This document shows, piece after piece, positions 34,761 through 42,393 of a stretch of 64,000 nt of DNA. Position 1 is the stretch's first letter. Every line of letters begins with the position of its first letter. Where the stretch lies: contig NZ_CP026118.1 of NCBI RefSeq assembly GCF_004101865.1, forward strand, positions 2,931,001 through 2,995,000, written 5' to 3'. The DNA is from Halobacillus litoralis (GTDB lineage: Bacteria > Bacillota > Bacilli > Bacillales > Halobacillaceae). A program made the position numbers and the translations under genes. The notes under the pieces are model-generated. The model saw only the letters and a list, made by a program, of their open reading frames with translations. It was not told the origin of the DNA and made no database searches.

Positions 34761-36215
34761 TTATTGGATGCGGTACTCGTCAGCGATGGAACGTGTCATG
34801 AAGACAGCGAATTGATCGCGCGTCACAATCTCAGAAGGGGCGAAAGTCGATGGACTTCCATACCCGTTAGTGATGCCCGCATGATATAAGCGATTCACTT
34901 CTTCTGTATACCATGAATCAGGTACATCTGTAAATGGGTTCCCGGCATCTGTGGCTGGAAATTCATACAAGCGCTGAAGGACAACAGCCATTTCCGCACG
35001 TGTCAAGGTAGCGCCAGGCTTGAATTTACCATCACCCGTACCTTCAAATAAACCTTCATCTACGGCAGCCGCGATTTCTTCATAGTAGGTGTAATCTTGT
35101 GGCACATCACTGAAGCCAGGGTCAGGACTGTCACCGAGTTCTGTATAATTCGCTCTTGTAATCAGCAATACGGCTTGCCAGCGTGTCAAAGGATCTCCGA
35201 TTCCGAATTTACCGCCAGGAATTCCGTTGATGATGTTGCGGTTGTATAAATAATTGATTTCCTCACTTGCATAGTAACCATCACTCACATCACTGAATGA
35301 GAATTTTATATATTTGGATGTCATGAAGCCGGTTTTTCCTTCACTCGTCTCGACAGGATACCAGACAAAATGGTTTTTCCGATCTCCATTATATTCATAG
35401 ACGAATGGGCCGGTAATCTCGACTTTTTCACCCTGTGCTATTTCTGTGATTTCCTGACTATCACTCGTCGGAAGCTCTCTCACCTTTGTACCGGTGACCG
35501 CTTCTGCCTGGTAGCGGTCTTCAAGGAGGTGTCTCGATTTATTCAAAGGCAGGTTGAATTCGTATTTCATCGTATTGAAGGTGATGTTATCGCTGCTGCT
35601 GCGCTCGTAATCAAAATCATCTTTTTCAAAAGGGAGCGGGACAGGCGAGACGCTGCCGAACGTGTTCATATTACTGAACACTCGCTCCTGGTAGGCATCA
35701 GCGTTGTAATTTCCATCACGGTCAATTGGACTGTTCACTGGTTTGATGCCATTGTAAGCCATCACTGCGAAATACCAATGTTCAATAACATCTCTTTCTC
35801 CGCCATTGATGGTCGGCAGGTCGGTACGGTTGAACATCTCATTCAAGATTTGGACGCCCGCTTCAATGTTATAGGGCAGGTCATACTTCAGGCGTTTTTC
35901 ATCTAACAATGGTTTATTGGTCACCTGCATAAGACCGATTCCACCGTCATCAGTAACAATCGGTTCGCCTTCATCGTTGAAGTGCTGCCAATCTCCACTT
36001 TCCTCTTCAGCAACAGCTTTGACGATTTCCGGTGGGATGTCGTATTTCAAAGCGGCTTCTGTTAATAAGCAATTCGTAACCTGAAGGTCAGGGTTTTCTT
36101 CCGGTAAGTTTTCAAGTCCGCACTTTTCTGCAATCGTACTCTCCGCATTTACTTGCCCGGAAAAGAGAAAGAAAACTCCTGTAATGGCTAGTAAACTGGT
36201 AATGATTCGTTTCAT
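34761..36215 (-). CDS. SLH-anchored lytic transglycosylase-like protein
   Basis: 484-residue exported protein. Signal peptide (1-25, ending SGQVNAEST), a lysozyme-like SLT domain (about 45-165) with VKAVAEEESGDWQHF, where Glu is the presumed catalytic acid, GGIGLMQVTN and AVMAYNGIKP, an SH3-like region (about 230-305), and three C-terminal SLH domains (about 310-484; LTRWQAVLLITRAN, LTRAEMAVVLQRLY, VTRDQFAVFMTRSI). GAGGGGAG precedes ATG 36215. It would cleave glycan strands between MurNAc and GlcNAc. Domain order is reversed relative to the glucosaminidase at 16757. Confidence 0.88.
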   Translation of the reverse strand: MKRIITSLLAITGVFFLFSGQVNAESTIAEKCGLENLPEENPDLQVTNCLLTEAALKYDIPPEIVKAVAEEESGDWQHFNDEGEPIVTDDGGIGLMQVTNKPLLDEKRLKYDLPYNIEAGVQILNEMFNRTDLPTINGGERDVIEHWYFAVMAYNGIKPVNSPIDRDGNYNADAYQERVFSNMNTFGSVSPVPLPFEKDDFDYERSSSDNITFNTMKYEFNLPLNKSRHLLEDRYQAEAVTGTKVRELPTSDSQEITEIAQGEKVEITGPFVYEYNGDRKNHFVWYPVETSEGKTGFMTSKYIKFSFSDVSDGYYASEEINYLYNRNIINGIPGGKFGIGDPLTRWQAVLLITRANYTELGDSPDPGFSDVPQDYTYYEEIAAAVDEGLFEGTGDGKFKPGATLTRAEMAVVLQRLYEFPATDAGNPFTDVPDSWYTEEVNRLYHAGITNGYGSPSTFAPSEIVTRDQFAVFMTRSIADEYRIQ

Positions 36216-36409
36216 ATGTAACTCCCCTCTCAATCTATAAACTCTCTAGTCCTAGAGTACCATATTATGGATGGATGAGGAACGAATATCCATGGAATAC
36301 TAGCAAATAAATGGAAAACTAAGTATAATAGAAAAGGTGCATAAATGATCATGATGAATATTTCCAAGATTTGATTTACACCTTAGACTTTTGTAGGAGG
36401 ATCTATTTA

Positions 36410-36628
36410 ATGAAGAAACAGGTCAGTGTTCGATTGGACGAACGTTTGAACAATGAATTAGAACAGAGGGTTAAAGAGTTGGGAATCAGTAAGAGTGCCT
36501 TCCTGTCATTTTCTGCGCAATTCTTCCTTCATCAATTAAACCACGCAGAAAGCTCTTCCGCTTCCAAGCAGGTCAACATGTATGAAATGATAAAGACTAA
36601 TCTTGAAAACCAATATAAGAATGACTGA
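36410..36628 (+). CDS. Ribbon-helix-helix-like small protein
   Basis: 72 residues. KKQVSVRLDERLNNELEQRV and ELGISKSAFLSFSAQFFL fit the beta-strand plus two-helix pattern of CopG/Arc-type DNA-binding proteins, with a short charged tail. A perfect AGGAGG lies ten bases before ATG 36410. No toxin-like partner gene is adjacent, since a repeat and an insertion sequence follow. It may be an orphan regulator. Confidence 0.68.
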   Translation: MKKQVSVRLDERLNNELEQRVKELGISKSAFLSFSAQFFLHQLNHAESSSASKQVNMYEMIKTNLENQYKND

Positions 36629-36689
36629 TGATATGAAGTCCTTTCTCTAAGCATTGGGTGGCTGTTCCGTCACATAGTAAGAGAAGAGG

Positions 36690-36785
36690 GCGGTCGGGAA
36701 AATAACTCGCTTTCCGTGGGCATGTGGTGAGCTTCCTCGGGCATAGCCCTGCGGGATCTCACCGACCATGTTCATCCCACAGGAG
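36690..36785 (+). repeat. Dispersed repeat family B, copy 3, left part (interrupted by the IS)
   Basis: Begins GGCGGTCGGGAAAAT, continues CTCGCTTTCCGTGGGCATG and breaks at CCCACAGGAG. The missing remainder, TCTCGTCATTTTCCCGACC, is found on the far side of the insertion sequence at 38526-38544. The 12-base arms GGTCGGGAAAAT and ATTTTCCCGACC are perfectly complementary once the element is rejoined. Confidence 0.85.
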
Positions 36786-36885
36786 ATTCCTGTGGGATTT
36801 AGTAAAGAGGTTCTTGTATAAAAAAAAGCCCTCCGTTATGATGCATTTGTACAACCAAATACAAACATCAAAAGGAGGACTCCTC

Positions 36886-38163
36886 TTGAATCATAATAGG
36901 AATAACAAAATTAATCAAATCACCGAAGACTCCCTTGTGATCGGTATTGATATCGCTAAGAAGAAGCACTATGCATGCGCTTTGGACGATCGCGGACGCG
37001 AACTCCAACGTCCCCTTGGCTTTAATCAAAGCTTGGAAGGGTTTGAAAGCTTTCGCGAAAACGTGGATGAATGGCTCCAACGACACAAGAAGAGCAGCGT
37101 ACTGGTTGGGTTTGAACCCACCGGTCATTACTGGATGAATTTCGCTTCCTTCCTGATGGAGTCGGATATTCCCTTCGTGGTCGTCAATCCCATGCATGTA
37201 AAGAGAACGAAAGAGTTTGATGATAACCTTCAAACGAAAAATGATCAAAAAGATGCGCGTGTCATTGGGAAGCTCATGGGTAATGGCCATTTCAGCTACC
37301 CCAGGATTCCAGATGGGGTGGAAGCTGAACTGAGAAACGGTTCGTGCATGAGATGGAAACTCAAAGAGGAACACGCACGTTTGAAAAACCAGATGACGGG
37401 ATGGTTAGACCAGTATTTCCCGGAATTTAAAGCGGTTATTAAAGGCTTTGGACAATTGGCCTGTGCGATATTGAAGCACACCCCACTGCCGCAAGAACTT
37501 ATCCATCAAGAAGTAGAAGAACTGGCCCTGATCTATAAAGAAAAGGCAGGCGTAAATTCCCCAGCGAAGAAAACTATACGAGACATGAAGCATGTAGCTG
37601 AAAAATCCATTGGACTTACGAAAGGGGCAGAGATGGCACACTTTGAAATCGCCACTCTTGTCGACCAATTTCTTCTTATCGAACGTCGCTTAGAAGAGAT
37701 CGATACACGATTGAATGAACTGGCTTCTCAGCTTGAGGAATACGAACACCTTATTTCCATTCCGGGTATTGGGAAGAACACGGTCAGTGATTTACTGGCG
37801 GAAACCGGGTCTCTCAAGCAGTACAAACACCCACGCCAACTGATTAAATTAGCGGGGTTAACACTGCGTGAGAACTCTTCCGGAAAGCACGAAGGAGCGA
37901 AGGGAATTTCCAAACGTGGGAGGAAACGTCTCAGAAGCCTTCTATATCGTGCTATTTTGCCTTTGATTCAGAATAACGGCGCATTTCAGGAATTGTATCA
38001 ATACTATATTACTCGCTCCAATAATCCTTTGAAGAAAAAGGAAGCTATGGTTGTCCTTTGTGGGAAACTCTTAAAAATCTTTTTTGGTTTATCGAATCAC
38101 CAGGTTTATTTCAATGAGGACCGCATGAAACAGGATCTCCACTGCCTCAAACAGGCTGCGTGA
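36886..38163 (+). CDS. IS110-family transposase
   Basis: 425-residue DEDD recombinase. The RuvC-like N-terminal domain shows Asp22 in VIGIDIAKKKHYACA, Glu77 in LVGFEPTGHYW, and Asp120/Asp123 in TKNDQKDARVIGKL. The C-terminal transposase_20 domain has HLISIPGIGKNTVSDLLA and the conserved serine region LTLRENSSGKHEGAKG. These enzymes move DNA guided by an RNA encoded in the element. AAAGGAGG seven bases before TTG 36886 sets the start; a 54-codon upstream extension would cross the IS end into the repeat and was rejected. No frameshift or stop, so the copy appears intact. Confidence 0.93.
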   Translation: MNHNRNNKINQITEDSLVIGIDIAKKKHYACALDDRGRELQRPLGFNQSLEGFESFRENVDEWLQRHKKSSVLVGFEPTGHYWMNFASFLMESDIPFVVVNPMHVKRTKEFDDNLQTKNDQKDARVIGKLMGNGHFSYPRIPDGVEAELRNGSCMRWKLKEEHARLKNQMTGWLDQYFPEFKAVIKGFGQLACAILKHTPLPQELIHQEVEELALIYKEKAGVNSPAKKTIRDMKHVAEKSIGLTKGAEMAHFEIATLVDQFLLIERRLEEIDTRLNELASQLEEYEHLISIPGIGKNTVSDLLAETGSLKQYKHPRQLIKLAGLTLRENSSGKHEGAKGISKRGRKRLRSLLYRAILPLIQNNGAFQELYQYYITRSNNPLKKKEAMVVLCGKLLKIFFGLSNHQVYFNEDRMKQDLHCLKQAA

Positions 38164-38174
38164 ACCACCATTTA

Positions 38175-38345
38175 TCGAATTCATAAGATGACATGGAGAA
38201 GCTGGCGCCAGGCGAGACGGGAGACTACGAGTCCATACAGGAGAAATAGGCCGGCCTCTGTCTTATGATGAGACCGAACGAAGGAATGTGGGCGCACGAC
38301 GCCAAGAGTCATGGGAGGGTACGTCCTCATAAGAAAGCAGAGATC
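38175..38345 (+). ncRNA. Candidate bridge/seekRNA of the IS110 element
   Basis: Non-coding region directly after the transposase. TCATAAGA (38181-38188) pairs with TCTTATGA (38261-38268), which can also pair with a second TCATAAGA (38328-38335). This gives two adjacent loops. Loop 1 contains GCGAGAC (38212-38218), the reverse complement of the target right half GTCTCGC, and ACAGGAG (38237-38243), identical to the target left half. Loop 2 contains AGGAAT (38282-38287), the reverse complement of the IS left end ATTCCT, and GGAGGG (38314-38319), identical to the right junction. The order is the same in both loops. Matches are only 6-7 bases; the RNA ends are guesses. Confidence 0.45.
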
Positions 38346-38521
38346 CAGGGTGCATCGCTTTATACAAAAACCAAACCCTAAGCCAATTAGGAAACGCTAC
38401 GCGTAACCATAAATGCCTTTATTTTGAATAAAAGGAATATCCTATTGTGTCTATGGATCATAAAAAAATTTTCAATTAATAAAAACACCTTATAACCCTT
38501 GATGTATCAACTTTTCCGGAG

Positions 38522-38550
38522 GGAGTCTCGTCATTTTCCCGACCACCTCC
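38522..38550 (+). repeat. Family B repeat, copy 3, right part
   Basis: GGAGTCTCGTCATTTTCCC and GACCACC complete the repeat broken at 36785. Confidence 0.8.
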
Positions 38551-38674
38551 CTAAGAATATGGATGACGGAACCGGGATAAATTGGCGATCAATGTATCGC
38601 TTAATCATCACCACCGCTGGATTTCAAGTTTGTTTTTCACTGACCAATGGTCCGTTAAATCTAATCAAGCAGAT

Positions 38675-38792
38675 AGGGCAGGGAAAATAGGGAGACTCCT
38701 GCGGGAACAGCGATTTAGATGAGGCCCCACAGGGCGTAAGCCCGAGGAGACTCATCAAGCGCCCGCGGAAAGCGAGCTGTTTTCCCTGCCCT
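38675..38792 (-). repeat. Dispersed repeat family B, copy 4 (complete)
   Basis: 118 bases bounded by AGGGCAGGGAAAA and TTTTCCCTGCCCT, a perfect 13-bp inverted repeat. On the minus strand it shows CTCGCTTTCCGCGGGCG, then CTCCTCGGGC, then CCCGCAGGAGTCTCC. It lies about 130 bases from copy 3 and in the opposite orientation. Confidence 0.85.
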
Positions 38793-38823
38793 CACACACT
38801 CCATACGGCAAACGGACCTACAC

Positions 38824-38875
38824 AAAAAAGAAGCACGCTGACTCCCTCACGGGGAAATTGGCGTGCTTCTTTTTG
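38824..38875 (-). terminator. Terminator after secA2-slaP
   Basis: AAAAAGAAGCACGC pairs with GCGTGCTTCTTTTT. On the minus strand it follows the slaP-like gene and ends in a T-run. Confidence 0.85.
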
Positions 38876-38877
38876 TA

Positions 38878-39786
38878 TTACTTTTGCAGTGGGTAGGCTT
38901 TCCATTTCGATAAATCCAATTCATCTTTCTTGATGGACTTAGGCGGGAAGATAAAGGTCCATGGCTTACTTGTGTTTGCTTTCACTTCTAAGTCTTTCAG
39001 CTTGAACCCGCCTTCTGCGGCGACTTCTCCAAAAGCATCTTCGACCCGTAGGGAGAGATGCTTCATGGCCAGGTCCCGGTCGCTTCCGTTACGAAGCAGC
39101 AGTGTTACGTGGAGGTCGCCGGTGTCGACTTGTCTTGCTTCCAGGCTGAGAAAATTCATTTCGCCCGGTTTAGGCGGTGTGATGGAATCGACAAAGCGGT
39201 CGAGCTTCTCGACTTCTTCACTTTCTAACGTTTCGCTCCAGCTTTCTTCTAAATCAAGCTTATGCTTGGCTGGTTTCTTCTTCAATTCTATGGCTAGGCG
39301 CCAGCCGTGGACAGGGATTTCGCCCTCCTTGTTGATGATGCTAGAAGGGGGGAACAGGAATGACCATGGTCGGCTTGATCTCCCCGGGATGGTCCCGACG
39401 GCATTCAGATCAAAGGTTTTTCGGGCCACTGTTTCGCTTTGCTTGTCGAGGACGAGGATCGCAGCGGGCTTCAGCTGGATGCCTTTAGCCAGCGAATTCC
39501 GGACGAACGATTCGACGACGAGCCCGCCATCTTTCGGTTTGATTTCAACCCCGTGCACACTTACCTGGTTTGGCCGGAGAGGGGGGAGGTCATTGTTCAG
39601 GAAGCGGTACACGTAGACCTCTTCTTCTGGCAGCTGCCATTCAGGATGAATCGAAAGATCTGTGAAGACTTCTTCGTCCATATTCTCAGAAAGGCGCTTT
39701 TTATCGACGAGATCTCCGGCGTCGATACCACTTTCATCGTATTGGACGTGATCCTCAGTTTCTTTTTTCTTCAAAAAATTAAACAT
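38878..39786 (-). CDS. slaP: Accessory Sec system S-layer assembly protein (SlaP-like)
   Basis: 302-residue cytosolic protein with no signal peptide. It contains two similar beta-rich SLAP repeats: PNQVSVHGVEIKPKDGG ending PWSFLFPPSSI (about 75-165), and GEMNFLSLEARQVDTGD ending PWTFIFPPKSI (about 205-295). This duplicated domain is known from Firmicutes genes linked to secA2. B. anthracis SlaP works with SecA2 for S-layer protein secretion. The ATG lies within the end of secA2 (8-base overlap), so the two are translationally coupled. It closes the operon before a terminator. Confidence 0.85.
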   Translation of the reverse strand: MFNFLKKKETEDHVQYDESGIDAGDLVDKKRLSENMDEEVFTDLSIHPEWQLPEEEVYVYRFLNNDLPPLRPNQVSVHGVEIKPKDGGLVVESFVRNSLAKGIQLKPAAILVLDKQSETVARKTFDLNAVGTIPGRSSRPWSFLFPPSSIINKEGEIPVHGWRLAIELKKKPAKHKLDLEESWSETLESEEVEKLDRFVDSITPPKPGEMNFLSLEARQVDTGDLHVTLLLRNGSDRDLAMKHLSLRVEDAFGEVAAEGGFKLKDLEVKANTSKPWTFIFPPKSIKKDELDLSKWKAYPLQK

Positions 39787-42166
39787 CAGCTTTCCCCTCC
39801 TTTGCGCTCTTCTTGTTGGCTGCGTGCAGCATTCCGGCCATCAGAACGACAAGCTCTTTTCTGATTTCATAGAAATTATGCTGGAAGATGTCGAAACCAT
39901 CTTTTTGGTAAAGACGCAGCGGATCTTCTTGCTGGTACTGGCGGATACCGATTCCTTCTTTAAGACGGTTCATCATCTCAAGGTGACGGACCCAAAGTTT
40001 ATCGAGAATGATGACAGCTCCCTGCTTCCAGCGGCTTTGAAGAGCTGTTGAAGCTATGGTTTCATTCAGATGCTCATGATAACGCTCTAAAACCGGCTGG
40101 AGGTCTGTTTTTAAATCTTCTACATTTTCATAGGTCCGTTCAGATATATCGATATCTGTCATGAACGGAATGCCGCGTTGTAATTCAGCCTGTAAATGTT
40201 CAAGCGGCCAGTCTTCCGGGACCACGGTCTCCGGACAGAATTTGTCGATGGTATGGTGGACGTAATCTTCCACCATTGGCGTAAGCAGTTTGATGATATC
40301 TTCATCTACTAAAATTCGATCACGAAGGTCATAAATCACTTTGCGCTGATCATTGATGACGTCATCAAGCTTCAGCGTATATTCTCTGATATTATAATTG
40401 CTGCCTTCACTGATTTTCTGAACGGTATCTATGAATTTATGAAGATCCTTGTTCATCGCTTTGCCATTGGCATTGGTTTTCAGTGTTTTCATTTTACGGT
40501 CACGTTCGACTTGGGCGAAGCGTTCGATCATGTCATCTTCAAGGGAAATGATGAACTGAGAAGAGCCGGGGTCTCCTTGACGCCCCGATCTTCCTTTCAA
40601 CTGGTTATCGATCCGGCGGGATTCATGACGTTCTGTTCCGATGACGTGCAGTCCGCCAAGCTCGGTCACTCCCTCACCAAGAACGATGTCAGTCCCACGG
40701 CCGGCCATGTTCGTGGCAATAGTAATCGTACCCTGCTGACCGGCAAGGGAGATCAACCGGACTTCCTGTTCGACGCTTTTCGCGTTCAACAACTCGTAGC
40801 CAATGCCTGCTTCATCCAAATATCCGGCGACTTTGTCTGACTGGAGAATGGAAGTCGTACCGATCAAAATCGGCTGGCCGGTTTGATGGATATCTCTCAC
40901 TTCCCGGACGAGTTCTTGATATTTCTGCTCTTTTGTCAGGAAAACTTTATCTGTTCGATCCTCGCGTAACGCGGGTTTATTCGTCGGTACTTGAATGACG
41001 TCCATTCCGTACACCGTCTGGAATTCTTTCTCCTCTGTTTTGGCAGTCCCTGTCATCCCTGAGAGTGTTGGGTACATGCGGAAGTAGTTTTGAATCGTGA
41101 TGGATGCCTGTGGTTTGTTCTCCTCACTGATTTCCAAACCTTCTTTCGCTTCCAGCGCTTGATGCAGACCGTCCGACATCGTCCGGCCTTCCATTAAGCG
41201 TCCTGTGAACATATCGACAAGCTTCAATTCGTTATCCTCGATGATATAATCGACATCGCGCTCAAACATGACGCGAGCCCGGAGTGCCTGGACCATGTAG
41301 TGATTGAGAGTCTGGTGTTCGATATCGAATAAATTGTCGATTCCGAAAGCGCGCTCGATTTTTGTCATGCCTTCTTCCGTCAAGGTGACACTTTTCGTTT
41401 CCGGATCAAATTGGAAGTCAACCTCTGCTTTGAATGAACGAGCGAGTTTTGCACCGACTTTATGCAGATTAGCGCTAGACTCCATTTTTCCCGCAATGAT
41501 GAGCGGCGTTTTCGCTTCATCGATCAGGACGCTGTCGATTTCATCAATGATCGCGAAATGGTAAGGGCGTTGAACCTTCTCGTTGATATCCTTGACCATA
41601 TGATCGCGTAGGAAATCGAAGCCGAATTCTGTCCCGATCCCGTAAGTGATATCAGCCTTGTAGGAAGCTTTCTTTTCTGCTTGGGAGATTTGCGGAACAT
41701 TCAAGCCGACCTTCAGTCCGAGGAATTCATGGATAGGACCCATTGTTTCAAAATCGCGCCGTGCCAAGTATTCGTTGACGGTAATGACATGGACACCTTT
41801 TCCTTCGAGTGCCTTCAAATAGCTGGGAAGGGTGGCGACGAGGGTTTTTCCTTCTCCTGTCGCCATTTCTGATATGTCGCCATCTGTAAGAACAAGACCG
41901 CCGATGAGCTGTACATCGAAGTGGCGCAGACCCAGTACACGTCTGGCAGCTTCTCTAACGACGGCAAACGCTTCCTCTCTGATTTCGTCAATCGTTGTTC
42001 CATTATGTAGAGCAGTGCGGAATTCTGTTGTCTTCGCTTTTAATTGCTCGTCAGTCAATGCTTTCATGTCATCTTCATGGTTGTTGATCGACTGGATAGA
42101 TTGGTAATATTTCTTCAGTTGGCGGTCGCTCTTGGCTGGTAAAATCTTTTTCATCGATTCGATCAT
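39779..42166 (-). CDS. secA2: Accessory Sec translocase ATPase SecA2
   Basis: 795-residue DEAD-type motor ATPase that drives export of selected preproteins through the SecYEG channel at the inner membrane face. MATGEGKTLVATLP is Walker A (about residue 102), FAIIDEIDSVLIDEAKTP is the DEAD-like box, and TNMAGRGTDIVLG and GRSGRQGDPGSSQF are motifs V and VI. The zinc-binding C-terminal tail of housekeeping SecA is absent and the length is shorter than SecA1 (about 840), both typical of SecA2. AAGGAGCG precedes the ATG. It is coupled to the slaP-like gene and sits amid SLH genes, so S-layer proteins are the likely clients. Confidence 0.92.
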   Translation of the reverse strand: MIESMKKILPAKSDRQLKKYYQSIQSINNHEDDMKALTDEQLKAKTTEFRTALHNGTTIDEIREEAFAVVREAARRVLGLRHFDVQLIGGLVLTDGDISEMATGEGKTLVATLPSYLKALEGKGVHVITVNEYLARRDFETMGPIHEFLGLKVGLNVPQISQAEKKASYKADITYGIGTEFGFDFLRDHMVKDINEKVQRPYHFAIIDEIDSVLIDEAKTPLIIAGKMESSANLHKVGAKLARSFKAEVDFQFDPETKSVTLTEEGMTKIERAFGIDNLFDIEHQTLNHYMVQALRARVMFERDVDYIIEDNELKLVDMFTGRLMEGRTMSDGLHQALEAKEGLEISEENKPQASITIQNYFRMYPTLSGMTGTAKTEEKEFQTVYGMDVIQVPTNKPALREDRTDKVFLTKEQKYQELVREVRDIHQTGQPILIGTTSILQSDKVAGYLDEAGIGYELLNAKSVEQEVRLISLAGQQGTITIATNMAGRGTDIVLGEGVTELGGLHVIGTERHESRRIDNQLKGRSGRQGDPGSSQFIISLEDDMIERFAQVERDRKMKTLKTNANGKAMNKDLHKFIDTVQKISEGSNYNIREYTLKLDDVINDQRKVIYDLRDRILVDEDIIKLLTPMVEDYVHHTIDKFCPETVVPEDWPLEHLQAELQRGIPFMTDIDISERTYENVEDLKTDLQPVLERYHEHLNETIASTALQSRWKQGAVIILDKLWVRHLEMMNRLKEGIGIRQYQQEDPLRLYQKDGFDIFQHNFYEIRKELVVLMAGMLHAANKKSAKEGKADV

Positions 42167-42285
42167 CTATTAGACGCTCCTTGATATAGTAGTCATTATC
42201 TTACAGTCTACCATGTTAGAAGTCCTCTTTTCTACAATGCCCCTATCTAATATACTTCGATTCTCTAAATATATTGTCGAATGGA

Positions 42286-42314
42286 TTGATTTGTGTGAAT
42301 AATTTGAATATAAT
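42286..42314 (+). promoter_or_regulatory. Sigma-A promoter of the large SLH protease gene
   Basis: TTGATT at 42286-42291 and a perfect TATAAT at 42309-42314, spacer 17 bases, about 80 bases upstream of the start codon. Confidence 0.75.
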
Positions 42315-42393
42315 TAGGAATGTAAAATAAAGAAAGGAGTGTAATTTTAAGTAAAAAGATAAAAAAAGATAAAATTTACGAGGAGGATGTCAT

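Larger units (their letters stand above)
36786..38521 (+). mobile_element. IS110-family insertion sequence (IS1111-like layout)
   Basis: Boundaries were set by rejoining the interrupted family B repeat; GGAG is present on both sides (36782-36785 and 38522-38525), so the true ends are uncertain by up to four bases. The element has a short 5' non-coding part (about 100 bases), one DEDD transposase gene and a long 3' non-coding part (about 355 bases). No classical terminal inverted repeats or target duplications were seen, as expected of IS110-type elements. The left end, with the adjoining target, forms the palindrome ATCCCACAGGA-gat-TCCTGTGGGAT. Confidence 0.8.

Noticed and set aside
36724..36885. 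N-terminal extension of the IS110 transposase
   Set aside because: The extension crosses the IS left end into the family B repeat. The TTG at 36886 with a perfect AAAGGAGG fits the family N-terminus.
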